Of a DNA stretch of 64,000 nt, positions 25,421 to 39,973 are shown piece after piece. The DNA is from Phylloscopus collybita (Eukaryota > Chordata > Aves > Passeriformes > Phylloscopidae): assembly GCA_027886175.1 (NCBI GenBank), contig JAJNNQ010000024.1:28437001-28501000 (forward strand). The letters are read 5' to 3'. The position numbers and the translations under genes were made by a program. Each line of letters opens with the position of its first letter. Within the stretch, counting starts at the first letter, position 1. Under the pieces are notes generated by a model. The model was given only the letters and a program-made list of their open reading frames with translations. It was not told the DNA's origin and ran no database searches.

Positions 25421-28400
25421 CATATCAAATGCCCAAACTATTGTACACACCTGTACACAAACAAGAGGAAATGGGATCCCAGAATCTCTTGCTGAATGTC
25501 TCTTAAAATTCACTTCCCCATTTTACATCCCAACTACAAGTGAAGCTCAGAGCATGACACACATTGTTGCCATTTGATTCAAATAAGGGGGAGCTGGATG
25601 AGGCAGTGGACAGAAGAGGAAGAGCTTGACGCTGCATTTGAATTCTATTGTGCCTTTCAGTGAGCACAGCCCTTGTGGTGTAAATGGTCTCCCTGCTGGT
25701 GACAATGTTTCTAAGGCCAGAAACTATAGATGATAATAATTAAGGGTACCACTCTGTGTGTCTCAACCCATAGCTGGCTCCCAGCTCCTCACAGTGTGCC
25801 CCTACCCTCCCAACACAGTAATCACACAGACAACACTTGATATCCTAAGGACTTCTCCTGGACCCTCTCACCCTGCTGTCTTTAGGTGATGAACTGCAGG
25901 CATCACTGCATTCTGAGTGAATGTGGCTTCTGTGGAATTGTTAGGTAATGCTGTAGCTAAACAAAACCTACCTTTTGACAATAATTCACAATGAGTGTGG
26001 TATCTCTTCCAGAGAATACAGCAATTGTCAGTTTCTACCAAAAACACAAACTGATTCATCTCTTGCACTACTCTTTATGGTTTGAGCACCAATGATCATT
26101 TTTCCTTCTACCTGTGGTTTCACACCATGTCAAAAACTTTTGCTTTCTATTCTATTTTTTTGTAAAGCATTATAGCAAACCCTCCTTTACCTATTTTTTT
26201 TCAGATCCATTTTTCTAGGAATCACTGTTTCTCCTTATGTTTCATCCTTAGTCTTTTCTCCACAGACAATGTTTTGCTCATCCTAAAAGTCTGCAATAGT
26301 CAAGGGAGCTTGTTATTCTTGTGCAGGTCACTCTGCTCTCTTTGCTTCCCTTTAAAAAACAGCACATCCCACAATCTGCTTTTCTTGCTATTTCTGATAA
26401 CTTAAATGTAGGCCTTGTTAAGTGTTGGACTATCAATGCGGATTGCTTCCTCAAACTCTTATTTTTTTCCTTCTTTGTATAAAGTTTGAAGGAGGATATA
26501 TCAGAAGAACTTGTCTTTCCCTGATTATATTTTCCCTTCCAAATTGAATCTTTCTAGTTTTACAGTTACATGTGACTTATTGGTTGTACAGGAGCACAAG
26601 GCTGGTGAAGAACATCTCCCAAGAGACTGCAAATATCTTGCAACGTTAGCCTGTGGTCCAGCATTGTGCAAGAGAAAACTCTGACATGCAGACAATGGCA
26701 AACAAGGACTTTTCCAGGAATTCCATTTTGCAGTATTGGCGTCAGTTCATCCATAAACTACAAGGGGTCCTTCCTACTACTTTACCTGTCTGATGTGGTA
26801 TTTTCCGTGCTTTTGCTGATTTAGCCTGATTTCAAAGCAACTGCTCTGGAGGTCTTGTTCAAGGTTTTCTTGCCACTATCCCTTCTTAGTCTTCCTCATT
26901 TATACCCTTCCCCAGTTCACGAGCCATGCATTTATGCTGCTCATGGTATAAATCCTGATAGGTATGTCAATATTCCTTGTGCAGTTGCTGACTTTGAGAG
27001 GGAAGTTGCTGTTCATTAGCTGCTTTCTTTACTTTGAATCAAATCTGATGTCACCTCTTTCTGCAGCATGGACAAAATAATTCAGTTCCTTTGCATGGAT
27101 TTGCATTTTGCTGTGATTCAATTTTGGGCTGCACTCTCTGCTTCTTGTAGGTAATGCTGTTAGTTTTGGGGGATTTGTCATGGGTTTGCCATTCATAAGA
27201 AAGTCATCAAAAGTGACTCCCACCCTTAATCAGCTTCATGTTATTTCAGGAATATTTTGGGAAATATCTCCAGCATAGGCAGCATTTCAAGAGGTTCAAA
27301 ATTGAAATGCTATCTTCTTAAAGTCATTAACATTCTTCTTTCTTGGTCCAGCCTGAACTGCCTGTGCTGAGATGGAACATTTAGTACATGTAGTATATAT
27401 TGAGTAGAAAGCAGATAGGTGATCTCATCTTGCGTGTGTAAAGTGCAATGTTTTATTGCTTTCTTTCTGTCTCAATAGCCTTTGCAGCTACAGATTATAA
27501 TGATATTTCTCTCTTTCCCTGCAATTATTGTGAAAAATCATTCCAGTGCTTTCTCCATTGGCTCAATTGCCTTTAGCTGCAGCACAGGCTCTGCACCCCA
27601 ACCCTTTCTGAGTCTTGCTGCTGGTAAATGCCATGGTGTGTATTCATCATTTTAGGCAGTAGTTGCACTCTTGCAGGGAGGGGTTGTGTTTGAATCCCAA
27701 GGGAGCCTGGGATGTCATCCTCAATGATTTCTGCCGATTCAATTCTCCTGCAGCAGTCGAGAAATCATCCATCATTCTCTGCTGCAGCACAGCTCCACTG
27801 CTGGACAAGTGCCCCAGCCCAGCCTGGCAGGCACAATGAAACCACAGCAGGGAGCAGCAACGCCCAAGTGAAGAGGCAAGCCTGACGTTCAGACGGGAAA
27901 TTGAGAGCCCGTGGCAGGGTCAGGGCTCCCATCAGCAGGGTACCAGCCTGGCAGGAGCACAGCCATAGTGCAGCTCAGGCAGGAGCCAAGCATGAGAGAG
28001 CTGTGACTTCAAGCAGTTCCCAGGATAAGGAGGGAGGGTGTCCCATGAAGATATCTCAGCAGAGCTTTGCAGGGAACCCTCCACAAAATCTTCTCCCAGC
28101 TCTTCTTCCCTCACCAGCTCTGACTTGCAGCTGGTCTGAAGCTGCCAACCAAAATCCTAGGAGAGGGGGAGTGCACTCAGGGCCCTAACGAACTCTCCAT
28201 CCCATGTCTTCAAATTCCAGGAAAGCATTTGGTTTTCTCTTCTGTTAAGTAGACTTTGAAATTTTTTAATCAAATTTCAGGGACTTAAGGTTTTTGTCCC
28301 AGGACCAGTTTTCCTGGCATTTTTATATCACAACACTGAAGATACTTGACACTTTGATGTATGTGTGCCTGAAACACTGCATTTCCCTGCTGTGCCAAGT

Positions 28401-28547
28401 GCAGGTCCCTGCATCCTGCCAGCCTCACAACGGTGTTCACGGGACAGCTCAGGTCGTGCTTCTCCTTTACTCTGTCCTAGAGTGGTCACTGGCCTGTAGA
28501 GCCATGAGAAGATTCAGGGTCACTAGTGTGTCTCCCAGGCCCTACAT
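25421..28547. other. Intergenic sequence, no gene seen
   Basis: AT-rich on the left (25.9-27.5 kb), becoming richer in GC near 27.8-28.2 kb. No exon, RNA gene or repeat family recognised. Open frames at 27.9-28.2 kb are short and unremarkable. Confidence 0.55.
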
Positions 28548-28640
28548 ATCATGGAATTTCATACAGTCATCGAATATGCTAAGTTGGAAGGGACCCATCA
28601 GGATCATCAGGTCCAACTCCTGGCCCAAAGGGAAGAGTGC
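28548..28640 (-). mobile_element. CR1-type 3' end fragment, reverse orientation
   Basis: The plus strand carries ATGGAATTTCATACAGTCATCGAATATGCTAAG-like sequence. This runs into TTGGAAGGGACCCATCAGG and ATCATCAGGTCCAACTCCTGG, the hallmark of one bird CR1 subfamily read from its 3' end. Sequence right of 28640 no longer matches what I know of the element. Confidence 0.75.
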
Positions 28641-31600
28641 AATGTCACTGCTGCTGAATCGCTGTCCTTGGAGGTGCTCTGCAGTCACACCTGTGGGTGT
28701 GGCCAGCTACCTTTCCAGCTGCTCAAATGACAAGCTCTCACCTGGAGTATGGAGAGCCAGGTCTGCTTGTTGCCTTGCACAGTGCAATGCATCACACCAG
28801 TGTCCTGCTGATGTGCCTCTGCTGCTTGCTCCACTTTAACTGCTGGCTGTGGCTCAGGCCCTCTGCTGCCTCCCTCTCCACTCAGCACTGCTTGTGGCAC
28901 TCTGTTGTCCTTGTCTCTTCATCTTGTGAGGTAACAACACCCCAACTTCTTCTAGATGATGCCTGTGCTCTCTGAGCTCCCTCTGTGCAGTTGCTAAATG
29001 GGTCTTCACTGCTAATTTTCCTTGTGCCCCTTTCTGGTCTGACCCAGTTAAAACCTTCTCCTTCAGTTCACCATTCTTCTCTGTCAAAGCAAAATTTTCC
29101 TTAACACCTCAATTCTCCACTCACTACTGGGCTCTTCCTGCCTAGGTTTGGGTTTTTTCTTTGATCATTAGGGTTTGTGCAGAAATGTTTTCCTTTGCTG
29201 AGCTTTGTCTCTTTGTTTGTTTGCCTTGAGTTTCTCACCAGCCACCACAAAGCATCCAGCTCCAGCCCACTTCCTTTGCTGTCTTTCCAGAAGCCCCCCA
29301 TGCCCCTGCTCTGCTCCCATCTGTTCCTTCTCTCATGTCCTGCTCTCCTCTTATGCAAAGCTTGCATTTCTGCCCATATCAAGGAGGGAATCAACACCTT
29401 ACTAGCTACTACTCCCAGGACATTTCAGTGTGGGTTGCCAGCAACTGAAACCATCCTGCTCCTGCTCCTCCCCATCAATGCATGGCTGGGCAGTCACTCA
29501 GATCAGCACACTAATCCCACAGATATTTGGCTGGAAATTACCCCAGGAAAATAACTCAGCTCATCTCATTCAGATCACAGAATCTCATGCCAGGTCCAAG
29601 CTGATAAGAGGTAACCAGAAGCCCCCAGGGGAGCAGAAAAAACATGGGACAGCCCCTCTTGTCAGCACTGCAGCATCAGGGTAGCTAAACAGGACCATGA
29701 ATTGTGCCCTGGGACAAATCAGTGACAAGGAGATGATGTTTGGCTTCTTTGAGCCGCCTGATGAGTATCATAGGTCTTTTGCCTTGCAGGAAGAGGTTTA
29801 GACATTTTTCTTTCTAAGTAACACTATCAGGGGACCAGAAAATGCCATATAGAGGTAATTATGCTCAAAAGCACAATCAGAAGAAAAAATGTGCCCGCTG
29901 GCTCCGCAGGAATGAAGTCCAGTGTCAGCAACAGTAACACAGACCCTGAGCCATAATAAAAGTAATAAATAACAGCAGCAACAAGGACTGCTTTTCTTTT
30001 GTTAATCTGGGGGAACTCTGATGGGACACTGCATTGGTAGGGATATAAAATGGGTGTAAAGTCAGAGCAAAATTAAGCATATGGCTCTTACTCCATGCAG
30101 GACAGGCTGTTCAAGAACTCCCTAAAATTAGAGGAAAGTCATTGTATTGCTTGGCACCCACCCAAAGTGATTTCATCTTCTGTTCAGGATTAAGATGCAT
30201 TAATAGCCTGAGGGCAGCAGTTTCCTTGCCAAAAAATGCATTTCTCCCCGCCCCCCCCCCCCCCCCCTCCCATCTTGTTTTAAATATGAGGGCTTGCAGG
30301 TCAGGAGTGAACACTCAGAGAGTATTACTTGAATTATCAAATGAAAGTGCAGCAATATCATTTTCTTCCAAGCAAACACTGACTTAATTATAATGTGCAC
30401 TCTGAACTTGTCAAATTTCACATTATTCATGAGAAAGGTATGGGTTTGTCTATTGCAAAGGCAAGCTAAAAATAATCAGAGATACAGAACCAGAAGGGCA
30501 GCTGTTAAGAGTAAGGCACTAGAACTTTTTCTGGCAAAGCTCTATCTCCTAGAGTGTCATTTACCCTTAGACCATTCTCTAGTCCCAACCAATAAAACAA
30601 GGCTGGCTAAAGCCTTCATGTAAATGTGATTATGCTGGCCACAAAATCTTTTTGGCCAGAAAGATGTTCTCTATAGGGAAACAGCATAACCTGTATGGGC
30701 CAAAACACTCCTGCTGACAAAATTGTGCCCTAGGAGGGAGTAAGGCTGGAATGCTAGGTAGAAGGCAGCATTCAAAGGCTGCAGTGAGAAAAGTTTCCAG
30801 AGTTCAGAGGCCCAGTCCAACAAATGAGGGCTACCATGCTTCTGCCACAACCTTGAAAACTTGCGTTCTTCCACTGAGTGGCTTTTTCCACAGCAGGGCT
30901 ATGATAGCAGGAGACATATCTGACACTGCCTACATCTCTGTACCGCTGTGGATACCCTTTGGGTTTTGAGAGGAAATCAAGGACCCAGACAGTCAGAATG
31001 TGCAGTGGGACTGGACAGATGTGAGGCCAAAAAACCTGGAGTGCTCAGCAGCACCAGTGCTGAGGCAGAGCAAAAGTGGCAGCAATTTTCATGTTAACAG
31101 AACTAAAGCATTTTTACCTTAAGGTTTTGTTCAAAGGACACTGGAAAGGGAGGAGGAGAATTGGAACTTATCTTGCATATCATGTTAATAAAAGTCTGTA
31201 CACAGACCAAAGAGATGACTTACCCTTTCTCCTCATTCCAAACTCCTTTCTCTTGCTTTACTTTTAGACTGGGGATCAATTGATCTGTGAAGTGACATCC
31301 CAGTTAAAACTTGCCTTCCCTGCACTGCACCTGTCATTCTCTGCAGGTCGATCTGAAACCACAAAGTCATGTTAGTCATCTGAAAATCCTAAGCAAGATG
31401 TTTCCTGTCGTACCTGTGGAAATTTGGTACAATCTTACCTGCTTCAACACACTCATTTGATAGCTGGTGGAAGCCAAATATCTGAAAAGTATGTGGGCAG
31501 TGAAGGTTGGCCAGTTTGCAGTACATCCATGCCAGTTCAAGAGCAAAGGCTTTCTTCTGAGATGACGTGGTCTGCAATCCTCCATGCAGGTAAAGCAGGA

Positions 31601-34600
31601 TAGAAATCTCCTGGCAGTAGATGAAAACTGGTCTGCTTGCTTAAATTATGCCCTTATCCCTAGCTTGGAAGAACGGGTGGAATTCTTACAAAAGATGCTT
31701 TCAGAGAATCTGGTAGGTGGGGGCAGGATAAGAAGCAGCACACTGCATCCATCCTGGAAGCCCTGCCAAAAGACACTGAAGCTGCAGCAGCCCTGGGGGG
31801 ACAGGGGAACTGTTGCTGCACAAATGCTGCACTGCAGAGACTGTCTGCGACAGCAGAAAGTATCTCTGACCTAGGGCTGAGTATAAGAGCATGGCCAGTT
31901 GACATCAGGTCTATAACAGGAGACAGGCAGGGATCCCCTCCTCACCTTTCAGAACAGGAGCTCCAGGAATAGCTTCTGCAATATGGGCTGGGTACCATGC
32001 AGGAACTGTGCAGCCTTGCCACGCCATCCTGGTGTTCTGGGAAGTATCTATTCATCCCCAGAGAGATGTTCTCTTTCATCTGCCCACCCCTCCACAAAAG
32101 AAATGGGAGTGTGTGAGGAATTTGGTGCATCTATTCTGTGTTGAGTTGAACAAAGAGGAGCATTTGTCTTTCCTCTGAAAGTACCATCTGCAATGGATGC
32201 CCCTCTCGAAGACACTGTAAGACCTTAGGAGGTGTTTTGGAAGAAGTATGGCCAGTAAGCAGAATAAAGTATTCTCACTGTAAGGAAGATTTCAACAAAA
32301 AGGAAGGTAATCAACCTCCAACTACAAAATACAAACAAGGTAAAACATGACTAAGAAAAGAGACATTTTATCTCTAAAGGTATCCAGAAGGAGAGGAATA
32401 CAGATTGTGCATTGAAATCCCTGAAGGCTCATCCCAGGAGCAGATTAGTACAGGTACCCTTGTAGAATGAAAATAGAATAGCTCTTTAAGTGCTTGCTGA
32501 AATAATATGCAGATAATAGCTCTCTTGGGGCCCCAGGTTTCAGCATAATGCTTATCTTGAATGAGGAAGAATCTGAAGGTATGAATGGGCAGAGTGCCAT
32601 GCTTCTGTGGAGGACTCGACATCTGATCCTGACAGCCCGGAACAGCTGGAGGCAAGGGAGATAACATTGTGGTTGTAGCCACAACTTTGAAACTCAAAAA
32701 CCTGAGTGGCACAGGTGAAGATCAGACCAGTGGACTACACCATGGGCAGGATGTGAGAGAAGAACAGTAAGAAACCAACTCTGAGTCTTTTAAACATCTC
32801 ATTTCATAGAAGACAGATAAAGAAAGTTCTGGTTATGTGTCACCAGTATCTCAGAAACACAGTTGAGAACCAGGATCCCGTTGGGCTGGATGCTGCTCAG
32901 AGGACACAATCCTTGCTATGGGTTTCTGCTGGGAACTGAGAGCATCCACTCTGTGCCAAGGAAGCCTATGGCCAATGTGTCCCTATGTTGTGGATGGGTA
33001 GCAATTCCACCTCATTTATTGGAGGCTTTGTACCATTCTTTGGTACATTCTTTTGGTACATGGTCTTTGAGCTGTGACTGTCCATTCAGCAGCTATCCCA
33101 GGGACTTTTGAGGGCTAATTTTGTGAAGCAGTATCAGACTGCCATAGCTGGATTCGCTACTGAAAGCTCTGTGAAGAGCAGATGGAGCCAGAGCAAAGAT
33201 TAACTCTGCTCAAACAACAGTGAGTCCAAAAAGGGGCAGGAGAAAGAGACAGCCTTCTTACAGCAGCAGCTCACCCGTGGCTCTCCTCCTGCCTGCCTTC
33301 CTACCACAGTCAGAGACATCCAGCTTTGGCTCTAGGGCTGGCAAGCCACTGACTACAGCACCTGACTGCTCCTTGTCATCAGCCTCTTTTCCAGGCTGTG
33401 CTACTTGTTAAGGTTGTAACAGAGCTGGGACCAGTCAATAGTAAGAACATTTACTATGCTTGAATCCTCTGCCATCCTTGCAGGTTTGCCTGGCTTGATT
33501 TTTCTAGCTGGGTGAAGCAGAGACGGTTTATATAATCTGATCTCCATTTTCCCTTTTTTTCCCACTTTTCTTATTGAAAAGCTTATCAGCCCTTGTTGCC
33601 TCTAGGGTGCGGGCTAATCCTATAATCTGCTGCAGATTCTGTTTGTGTTGAAATGTCATCTGTATAAACTTGTTCTGCTCAGACCATGCAGAGTTTGGTT
33701 CATGGAGACTTGCATCTGTACTACAGAGGCCAAAGGGTTATCAAAATAGAAGTATCTTCCAAAAACCACCCCAAAAGATGCCAGCCAGTGGCACTAGAGA
33801 GTGAATGGAGACTTGCTGGAAGCTGCTGCATGGCAGGCAGATGAGTCTCCTGCCTTGAGCTCAGCATTGCTTTTGTGATGGTGAACAAAGGCCATCACTT
33901 CCCTCCATGCACAGAACGGTTGTGTCCCTCTCAGCAGCAGAACTGCCTGTTCACCTCACCAATACTTTAGCCAAGCAATAGTCCACTCCAGGTCAGGTTA
34001 CATCTCTGTTATTAAATAAAACAGAATGAAAGATTCAAGGGCTGTGGGACACAGGCATGACTCATGTCAAGCCACTTAAATTCTCCACCAGAACCAAGGT
34101 GGCTGTGCTCAAACCCCTCTTGCCTGTTCGTACAAACAGAGATGCTGCCAAACACCAGGAAAGGCGCTACCTGTATTAGTGCAATAAATTTTTCAGAGCC
34201 TTAAAAATGAATCCTGGGCTTGATCCCAGACCTATCCAGGAGGCTCTGATGTGAACAGAAACTGACATCAGACTCAGGGTTAATCAGTTCATAAGGAAAT
34301 AATTGGGAACTGCTCCTCCCCAATTTCTCATTTAAATGGTATCCAGGCCTTTTCCAGGCTGGAGCTGACTGGCATAGGCTGAAAAAGAGGCCAGAGAACA
34401 TAACCAGCAAGTTATACAGAAGTTGAGCTTTGCCAGTATAGACAAAGCCTCTGCTAACACAGCTGGCCAAACCTGGTGCACTTCTGCAGGGGCTCTGAGT
34501 GACGGGTAGCCCAGTTGAATCAGCCAAGGGCAAACCATGCCTCTGGAAGCAAGCCATAACAATGAACAGAAAACATGTTTAAAAGAAAACTAACTCAATT

Positions 34601-35329
34601 TAAAACTTACAATGTAGGGCTCTGTGTGTGTCAACCAAGATCACTCAGCACAGAGAAGGCATAACAAATATCTTTGGCTGAGGTGCCATGAGATCTCCCG
34701 GAAGCCCGAAGCTCATTTCATTCGTTCTTCTGCATGCAGCAGCAAAACCACATGCCAAGAACTAGCTGCAAATTGAAGTGTCTAAGCTCCCTCCTGGGCA
34801 AGGGAAATGTCCTAGCTTTGTGAACAAAGGCATTGTTTAAGACTGGAAGCATGATGGAACATTTGAAATAAGGAACAACTCCAGAAAAAAAACCCAAAAA
34901 CCAAACATGTATCTTTTGTTTAAATTTTATCTTTCCCATCACAGTCAGTGCAGGTTGGGAAACAAAAGAAGTGCTTCTGCCATACTCAGGAGTACTCCTA
35001 CTTCTCTGAGGGACATGAAGAGCTGCTCATGCAGAGGCACAGGAGAGGTGGACCTTTTGCAGGCTCCTTCACCAGCCTCTGCTGATGCATTTCATCCCTC
35101 AGCTGTGCTAAAAGATGAAAATCCCTCTCCTCCAGTACAGAGGCAGTGAAAGGTGGGAGCACACTGGTACTGCTGAGACTCACGCCAGTGCAGTCATCCC
35201 AACTTTTATCTTTCCTCCAGCCAAGCAGTGTGGGAGATGGAGGCACTTGCAGGTGGGGCTCTCTAGGCACTGCCCACCTCTCCCCTGTTACACTGCAGAA
35301 GACAGTTTTTGAAGAAGAGCTACTTCACC
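28641..35329. other. Intergenic sequence, no gene seen
   Basis: Long unique-looking stretch with a C homopolymer at 30251-30267. No gene recognised on either strand. Open frames of up to about 125 aa (29177-29554) have low-complexity composition and no family resemblance. Confidence 0.55.
30246..30271 (+). repeat. poly-C tract
   Basis: CCCC-G followed by 17 consecutive C and a short C-rich tail. A length-unstable homopolymer, and G-quadruplex/i-motif capable on the minus strand. Confidence 0.9.
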
Positions 35330-35425
35330 CTTAGAATCATGATATCATAGAATGGTTCAGGGCCTTAAAGACCATGCAGTTCCAATCCCTCTGCTATGAG
35401 AGGGACACTGTCCAATAGACTAGGA
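35330..35425 (-). mobile_element. CR1 LINE 3' end fragment, reverse orientation
   Basis: The plus strand reads AGAATCATGATATCATAGAATGGTTCAGGG, then CCTTAAAGACCATGCAGTTCCAA and CCCTCTGCTATGAGAGGGACACTG. This is the reverse complement of the terminal ~95 bp of a CR1 element, the same 3' block that ends the copy next to NDUFB4. Confidence 0.85.
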
Positions 35426-38400
35426 TTCCTAAAGGACTATGAAGGGAATTTAGACAGTGTAAAGGACCAAAACTGATGTTTCCAGTGCAATATTTACCTT
35501 TTCGCAGCTGAAGCATGTGGAAACAGCTAGACCGTTGAGTGAAGTTTCTTCACTCAAGTGAAGGGTTGTTGAAAGTTGAGGGTGTTTTTTGAGAATGAGA
35601 ACATGACATTGCAACATCCACTAAATAACAAGGATTTAAAGCTGCCTGAGATGAGCATGTTTGCATTTTGTTCTCGTGTAATAAGGGCATAATAAAATAT
35701 AGGCGTTTATAGGAGCTTATAGTCTATCAGACACTATAGGACATACAGGAATCTTTCCTGAGGGGCAGCTATTGCTAACTAAGCCACCTTCTGATATACA
35801 ATAAACTGCCCATGAGTAGCCAGTCTGGCACCAAAATGAGTGTTTTAGCGTGGCTGAAGTGGGAGCTACAAGTAAATAAATTCCAAGATACTAAAACTCT
35901 CAGAAATGTCACCTCTCAGACAGAAATCCTCCCAGCATCAGCCTGCTGCTTGTGGTGCTCCACTGCATAGAAAAGAAGCATCTTCTACAAAATCATGTTT
36001 CCCCATCAGCTGCATGGAAACAGACTTTCCACATCTTTTGCTACTGCACTGTTGCTATGATCATACAGGGACCAATGAACTGAGACAGTATTTTAATATG
36101 TAGTTATAAAAAATCCCTTTGCAAGTTGAATTTGTGTAGGCCAGATGTCTATTTGGATGGAAAAGGCTGGCTTTCAATATGTAATGAAATAAATAATTTA
36201 AGGGATTAACATATTGAGTGCATGTCACAAAAATACAGTCTCCAAACAAGAAACATTTATGCAAAATTGAAGAATAGACTAGAAACTGAGTGTTCTTTTC
36301 TAGTAATTCAGAATCCATAAAAAATGCTTCCAAATGGCAAGAATAGCTTTTGCTTCTTGTGCAAAAAGAAAAGCTGGAAGTTCTCTCCTAAACAGCAATT
36401 TTTTTTGTCCTGCTAATTCTTACATGATTCTGAATTTCCTAGTTTTTGATTTCTCAAAATTTCTGTGAGCAACAGAAAAATTAGCAGTACTATCATGCCG
36501 GTAATACACCAGTGAGCACAAATTTCAATTGCAAAATAATTTCTATTGCTATTAATTTGTTAAAATTATTTTTGTTCACCTGCTGTTAAAAAAGTTTTGT
36601 TTGAATGGCAAACAATTAGGGGAATATAAGTTTTCTTGTCTTTCAGTTTGGATCTGGCAACATTCCTATTTCACTGTCGGAACTTTGACAAACGTTTTAT
36701 GAGTCTGATGAAACTTCAGGCTTTGCATTCCCACTTGAAAGCAAAAATAAAGCAGAAAAAAACCCCTAAAGTTCAGACATCAAGCCAACTGTTTTAAGCT
36801 CTTAACATGTTTGTGAAAAAGTAAAATGCCTGTGATTGTGCACTCTGTTATTGTTTCTGGCACACCTATAAAATAAATCTCAATTTATTCTTTTATCATT
36901 GGAAATCAGTTGCCAGGTCCACAGTGTTTAGTGAACTGAGCATCCTGCTATGCATAGAGCTAAAGAAATCATTTCTTAGCCAACAGACTATTGCACCAGC
37001 CTTCCTTGGTAATTCATTTTAGGTGTGACTAACCATACAGTTTCCTCACACAAGCTGTTTTAATTGTTTCAAAGATTGCTATACACATATCTAAGCTCTC
37101 CTGAGCTCTCCACAACAGAAGATCCTCACAAGCACCTAAATATAATATCCAACAGGTCAGTTTGGTGAGATATCATTGCAACCAGTCATATGCAAGCTTT
37201 TTCAGCTATCTATGGACATATTCCATGTTCCTCCAGCATCAGTAACAAGAGTTATGCCAACTACCAAGCTCTGGGCTTGTTTTGGTAGAAAATAGGACCA
37301 AGGCAGAAAAATACCTCATGATGAAAGCATCCTTGCTCTAATGTTCCATTCTGCTGAAAGGCTGGAGGTGAGGCAGAAAGGGGGAAACTGTGTGAAGTTT
37401 TTACTTGAAAAGTCCTTGTAAAGATGGCAGGGTTTAAGGTATTTAACTATAGCTAATGGTAACTTGCCACTGTACTGATAAGGAAACAGGTCTGGGCACC
37501 TGATGGTCAGGAATTACTTTCCTCTCTCTGTCTCTTCCTAACTCCATACACTCCTGGCATGCCCCTGTGTGGCTGGCATCCAACTGTGTGCACATGAAGA
37601 TGTAGGAGGGGAGAGTCCAGCAGCCAAAATTTTGCACAAGAAAGGGTGTTGCTCACCTCCTCTAAGTGGAAAAGCTTATTAGGAATGGGAAGTTAGAAGG
37701 ATTTTTGTGGAGGCTGTGTGTGCTTAGGAGCAGCAACATAATTTTATTCAGGATTCAAGAAATCTGCAAACTGAAGATTCCCTAATTTCACTTGCAAGAT
37801 CACTTCACCAGAGGTGGACTGGAAAGGAATGGTGAGTTACTCAAGCATCATACAGGTGCTGTGCTGAGGTAGCTCACATAAAGTGTTTTTGCCACACTCC
37901 TCTAGGTTAAAAGCAACGGTAAGAAACTCATTCTTCAAGCAAAAACAGTTTGATGAACAGCTCACTCACCCAAATCACAGGTGTTTTTGTCAAAATCTAT
38001 TTGGACTGTGCTCTCCCTGAGAGCAGGAAAACTCTTCTGCTTGTTTTTCTTCCACATCTGAATCTGAATTAACCTAATCTTTCAGCATGAACTATTAGAA
38101 GCTTCCTATCTCTGCCATGTGATGCACTCGTTATAAAGCCCTGAGAGACAGATTGGGTATTGAAGAACTCAAATGCTGACAGCTCTGGCTGCATACTTTG
38201 AGCTGCAATAGCTGTCCTTGGCAGGGAACATGCTGTCATTGAGTAGCTGGAGGACTCCTCCAAAATCTGCCATCCCACCTGGACAACGGCAGTCCCAGCA
38301 CAGGCGAGCCCCTGACTGCAGCAAGGAAATCCTGACTGCAACGAGGGACCCCACCTCACAAGGGAGCTGCTTGAATTTCAAGGGCAGTAGAAGCCTAATC

Positions 38401-38501
38401 AGAGGCCGAATATTTTGGCAGGGGCCAGAGCGTACAGACTGCTTTGGTGTCCTTGGACTGGATGCTTGGAAAGGTTTTAAACTTCTCCCTCTCCTGTTCT
38501 G

Positions 38502-38515
38502 CCACCAGAGGGCAC
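38502..38515 (+). promoter_or_regulatory. CTCF-like binding motif
   Basis: The string CCACCAGAGGGCAC fits the vertebrate CTCF core (CCASYAGRKGGCRS) at every position. It lies in the gene-free interval between the divergent FSTL1 and NDUFB4, a plausible place for an insulator or loop anchor. Occupancy cannot be read from sequence. Confidence 0.5.
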
Positions 38516-39973
38516 GGCTCCCCGCTCTGCCAGGAGACGCATCAGCCTGCAAGGACAATGATGGAGAAGTTTGATGTTTTCTTCTCCCCCCCTTCCCTAT
38601 ACCTGTATTTCACGCTCTTGGCTGGACCTGAAGCCCTGTCTAAGAAGAAAATACCCGGAGAACTTTAGCCGAGGCGGAAGGGAAGGCAGCCGGCTATCAC
38701 TTTGCCTGGCTTGAGAAAGCATCTGGCATGTCTCGTTCCTACGTTGAGCCCATTTAGAAGCAGCTCTGCCAACACGCCCCATTTCCTATTTCAGCTCTGC
38801 CTCGTTTGCACTGTGCTACAGGTTTGTGCAGCAGCCCCAGCCCTGCCTCAGAGCCGCTGAGGCGTCAGGCAAAGCCTGGGCACACGAGCGTGAGGCTTCC
38901 TGCAGCTCTTGACCCGTGGGAAGCCAGCTGGGTAGCGAACCAGATGCTCACTCCTCCTTCACAGCCATTTCAGAACTACAAGATGCAGGGCAGAGAGTAA
39001 TAGGACACTGACCTTTTTCTGCAATGACCATTCAGTAAACAGCACATCCTATTTAATTTCTTCTCCAACAGTCACTGCCAACACAGTGTGACAACAGCGT
39101 ATCCTCTCCTTTGATGTGACAATAGAAATCTAACCAGAGCAGCCACAGATTTGCACCTTTTTCATCTTATTAATATTTTTTTAACCATAAATAAAATATG
39201 GCTAGAACACAGGATATTAGTGATGCCTTCGTGAAGTCAGAGTAAGACAAGTTCAGGAACACTGACAGTAAAACAAAGAAGAAACACTTGAATGCATGGT
39301 AATTTGCACAAGGCTGAGGTTCAGACCTACTTAATTTACAGTGAGGCTTTCCAACAGCCATTGGGAAGCAAAAAAAATTAGCTTTCAGGAAAGCTGTTAA
39401 CCTTTTATCTAAGAAAAGCACCTTCAAACCAGCATGGCCTTTTTGATGCTGTATGAGGACTCAGGACTAATTTCCTAGAGGTATTTCTCACTGATGAGTG
39501 TTCATTCAGAAATCTATGCAAGTGTATTTTAGATTGTGAAGTGCTGGGAAATGGCTTGTGCTTCCTCAGGCTTCCTTGTTGCCTGGTCTCCAACAGTGGT
39601 ATCTTTTCTGGCTTGATGATTAGAAAAACCAAACTCTGGTTTTGGACATTAAAAGTCAGAAGAAACAAAAACTGAATTAGTGAAACTTCTTGGTTTAGTT
39701 TGATGAACTAAGATTTTTTTTCTCCTTAGTTAATTCTAGAACAAGATGCATACAATTGTTCAGATGCAAATATGTATGGAGTTATAAATAACTGTAATTT
39801 TCCATCCATATGAACCGAAGTCCATGCAAAATAGGCAAACATGATCTTAAAAACCAAAGCAGGTATATATTATTAAGGAAGAAATACAGTAAAACTTATT
39901 TTTATTTTTTGAAGATACAAATTGTTATTGGAAGATACTCTGAATTGGAGTCTAGCAATTCAGTGGTAAAAGC

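Noticed and set aside
33781..33810. Second CTCF-like motif (GTGGCACTAGAGAGTG region)
   Set aside because: Several core positions mismatch the consensus.
36640..36800. Acceptor-like TCTTTCAG followed by a short open stretch
   Set aside because: No matching donor, no recognisable protein, and in-frame stops soon follow.
38169..38558. 129-codon minus-strand open frame overlapping the CTCF-like site
   Set aside because: Composition is that of translated noncoding DNA and overlapping frames exist on the other strand; no homology recognised.
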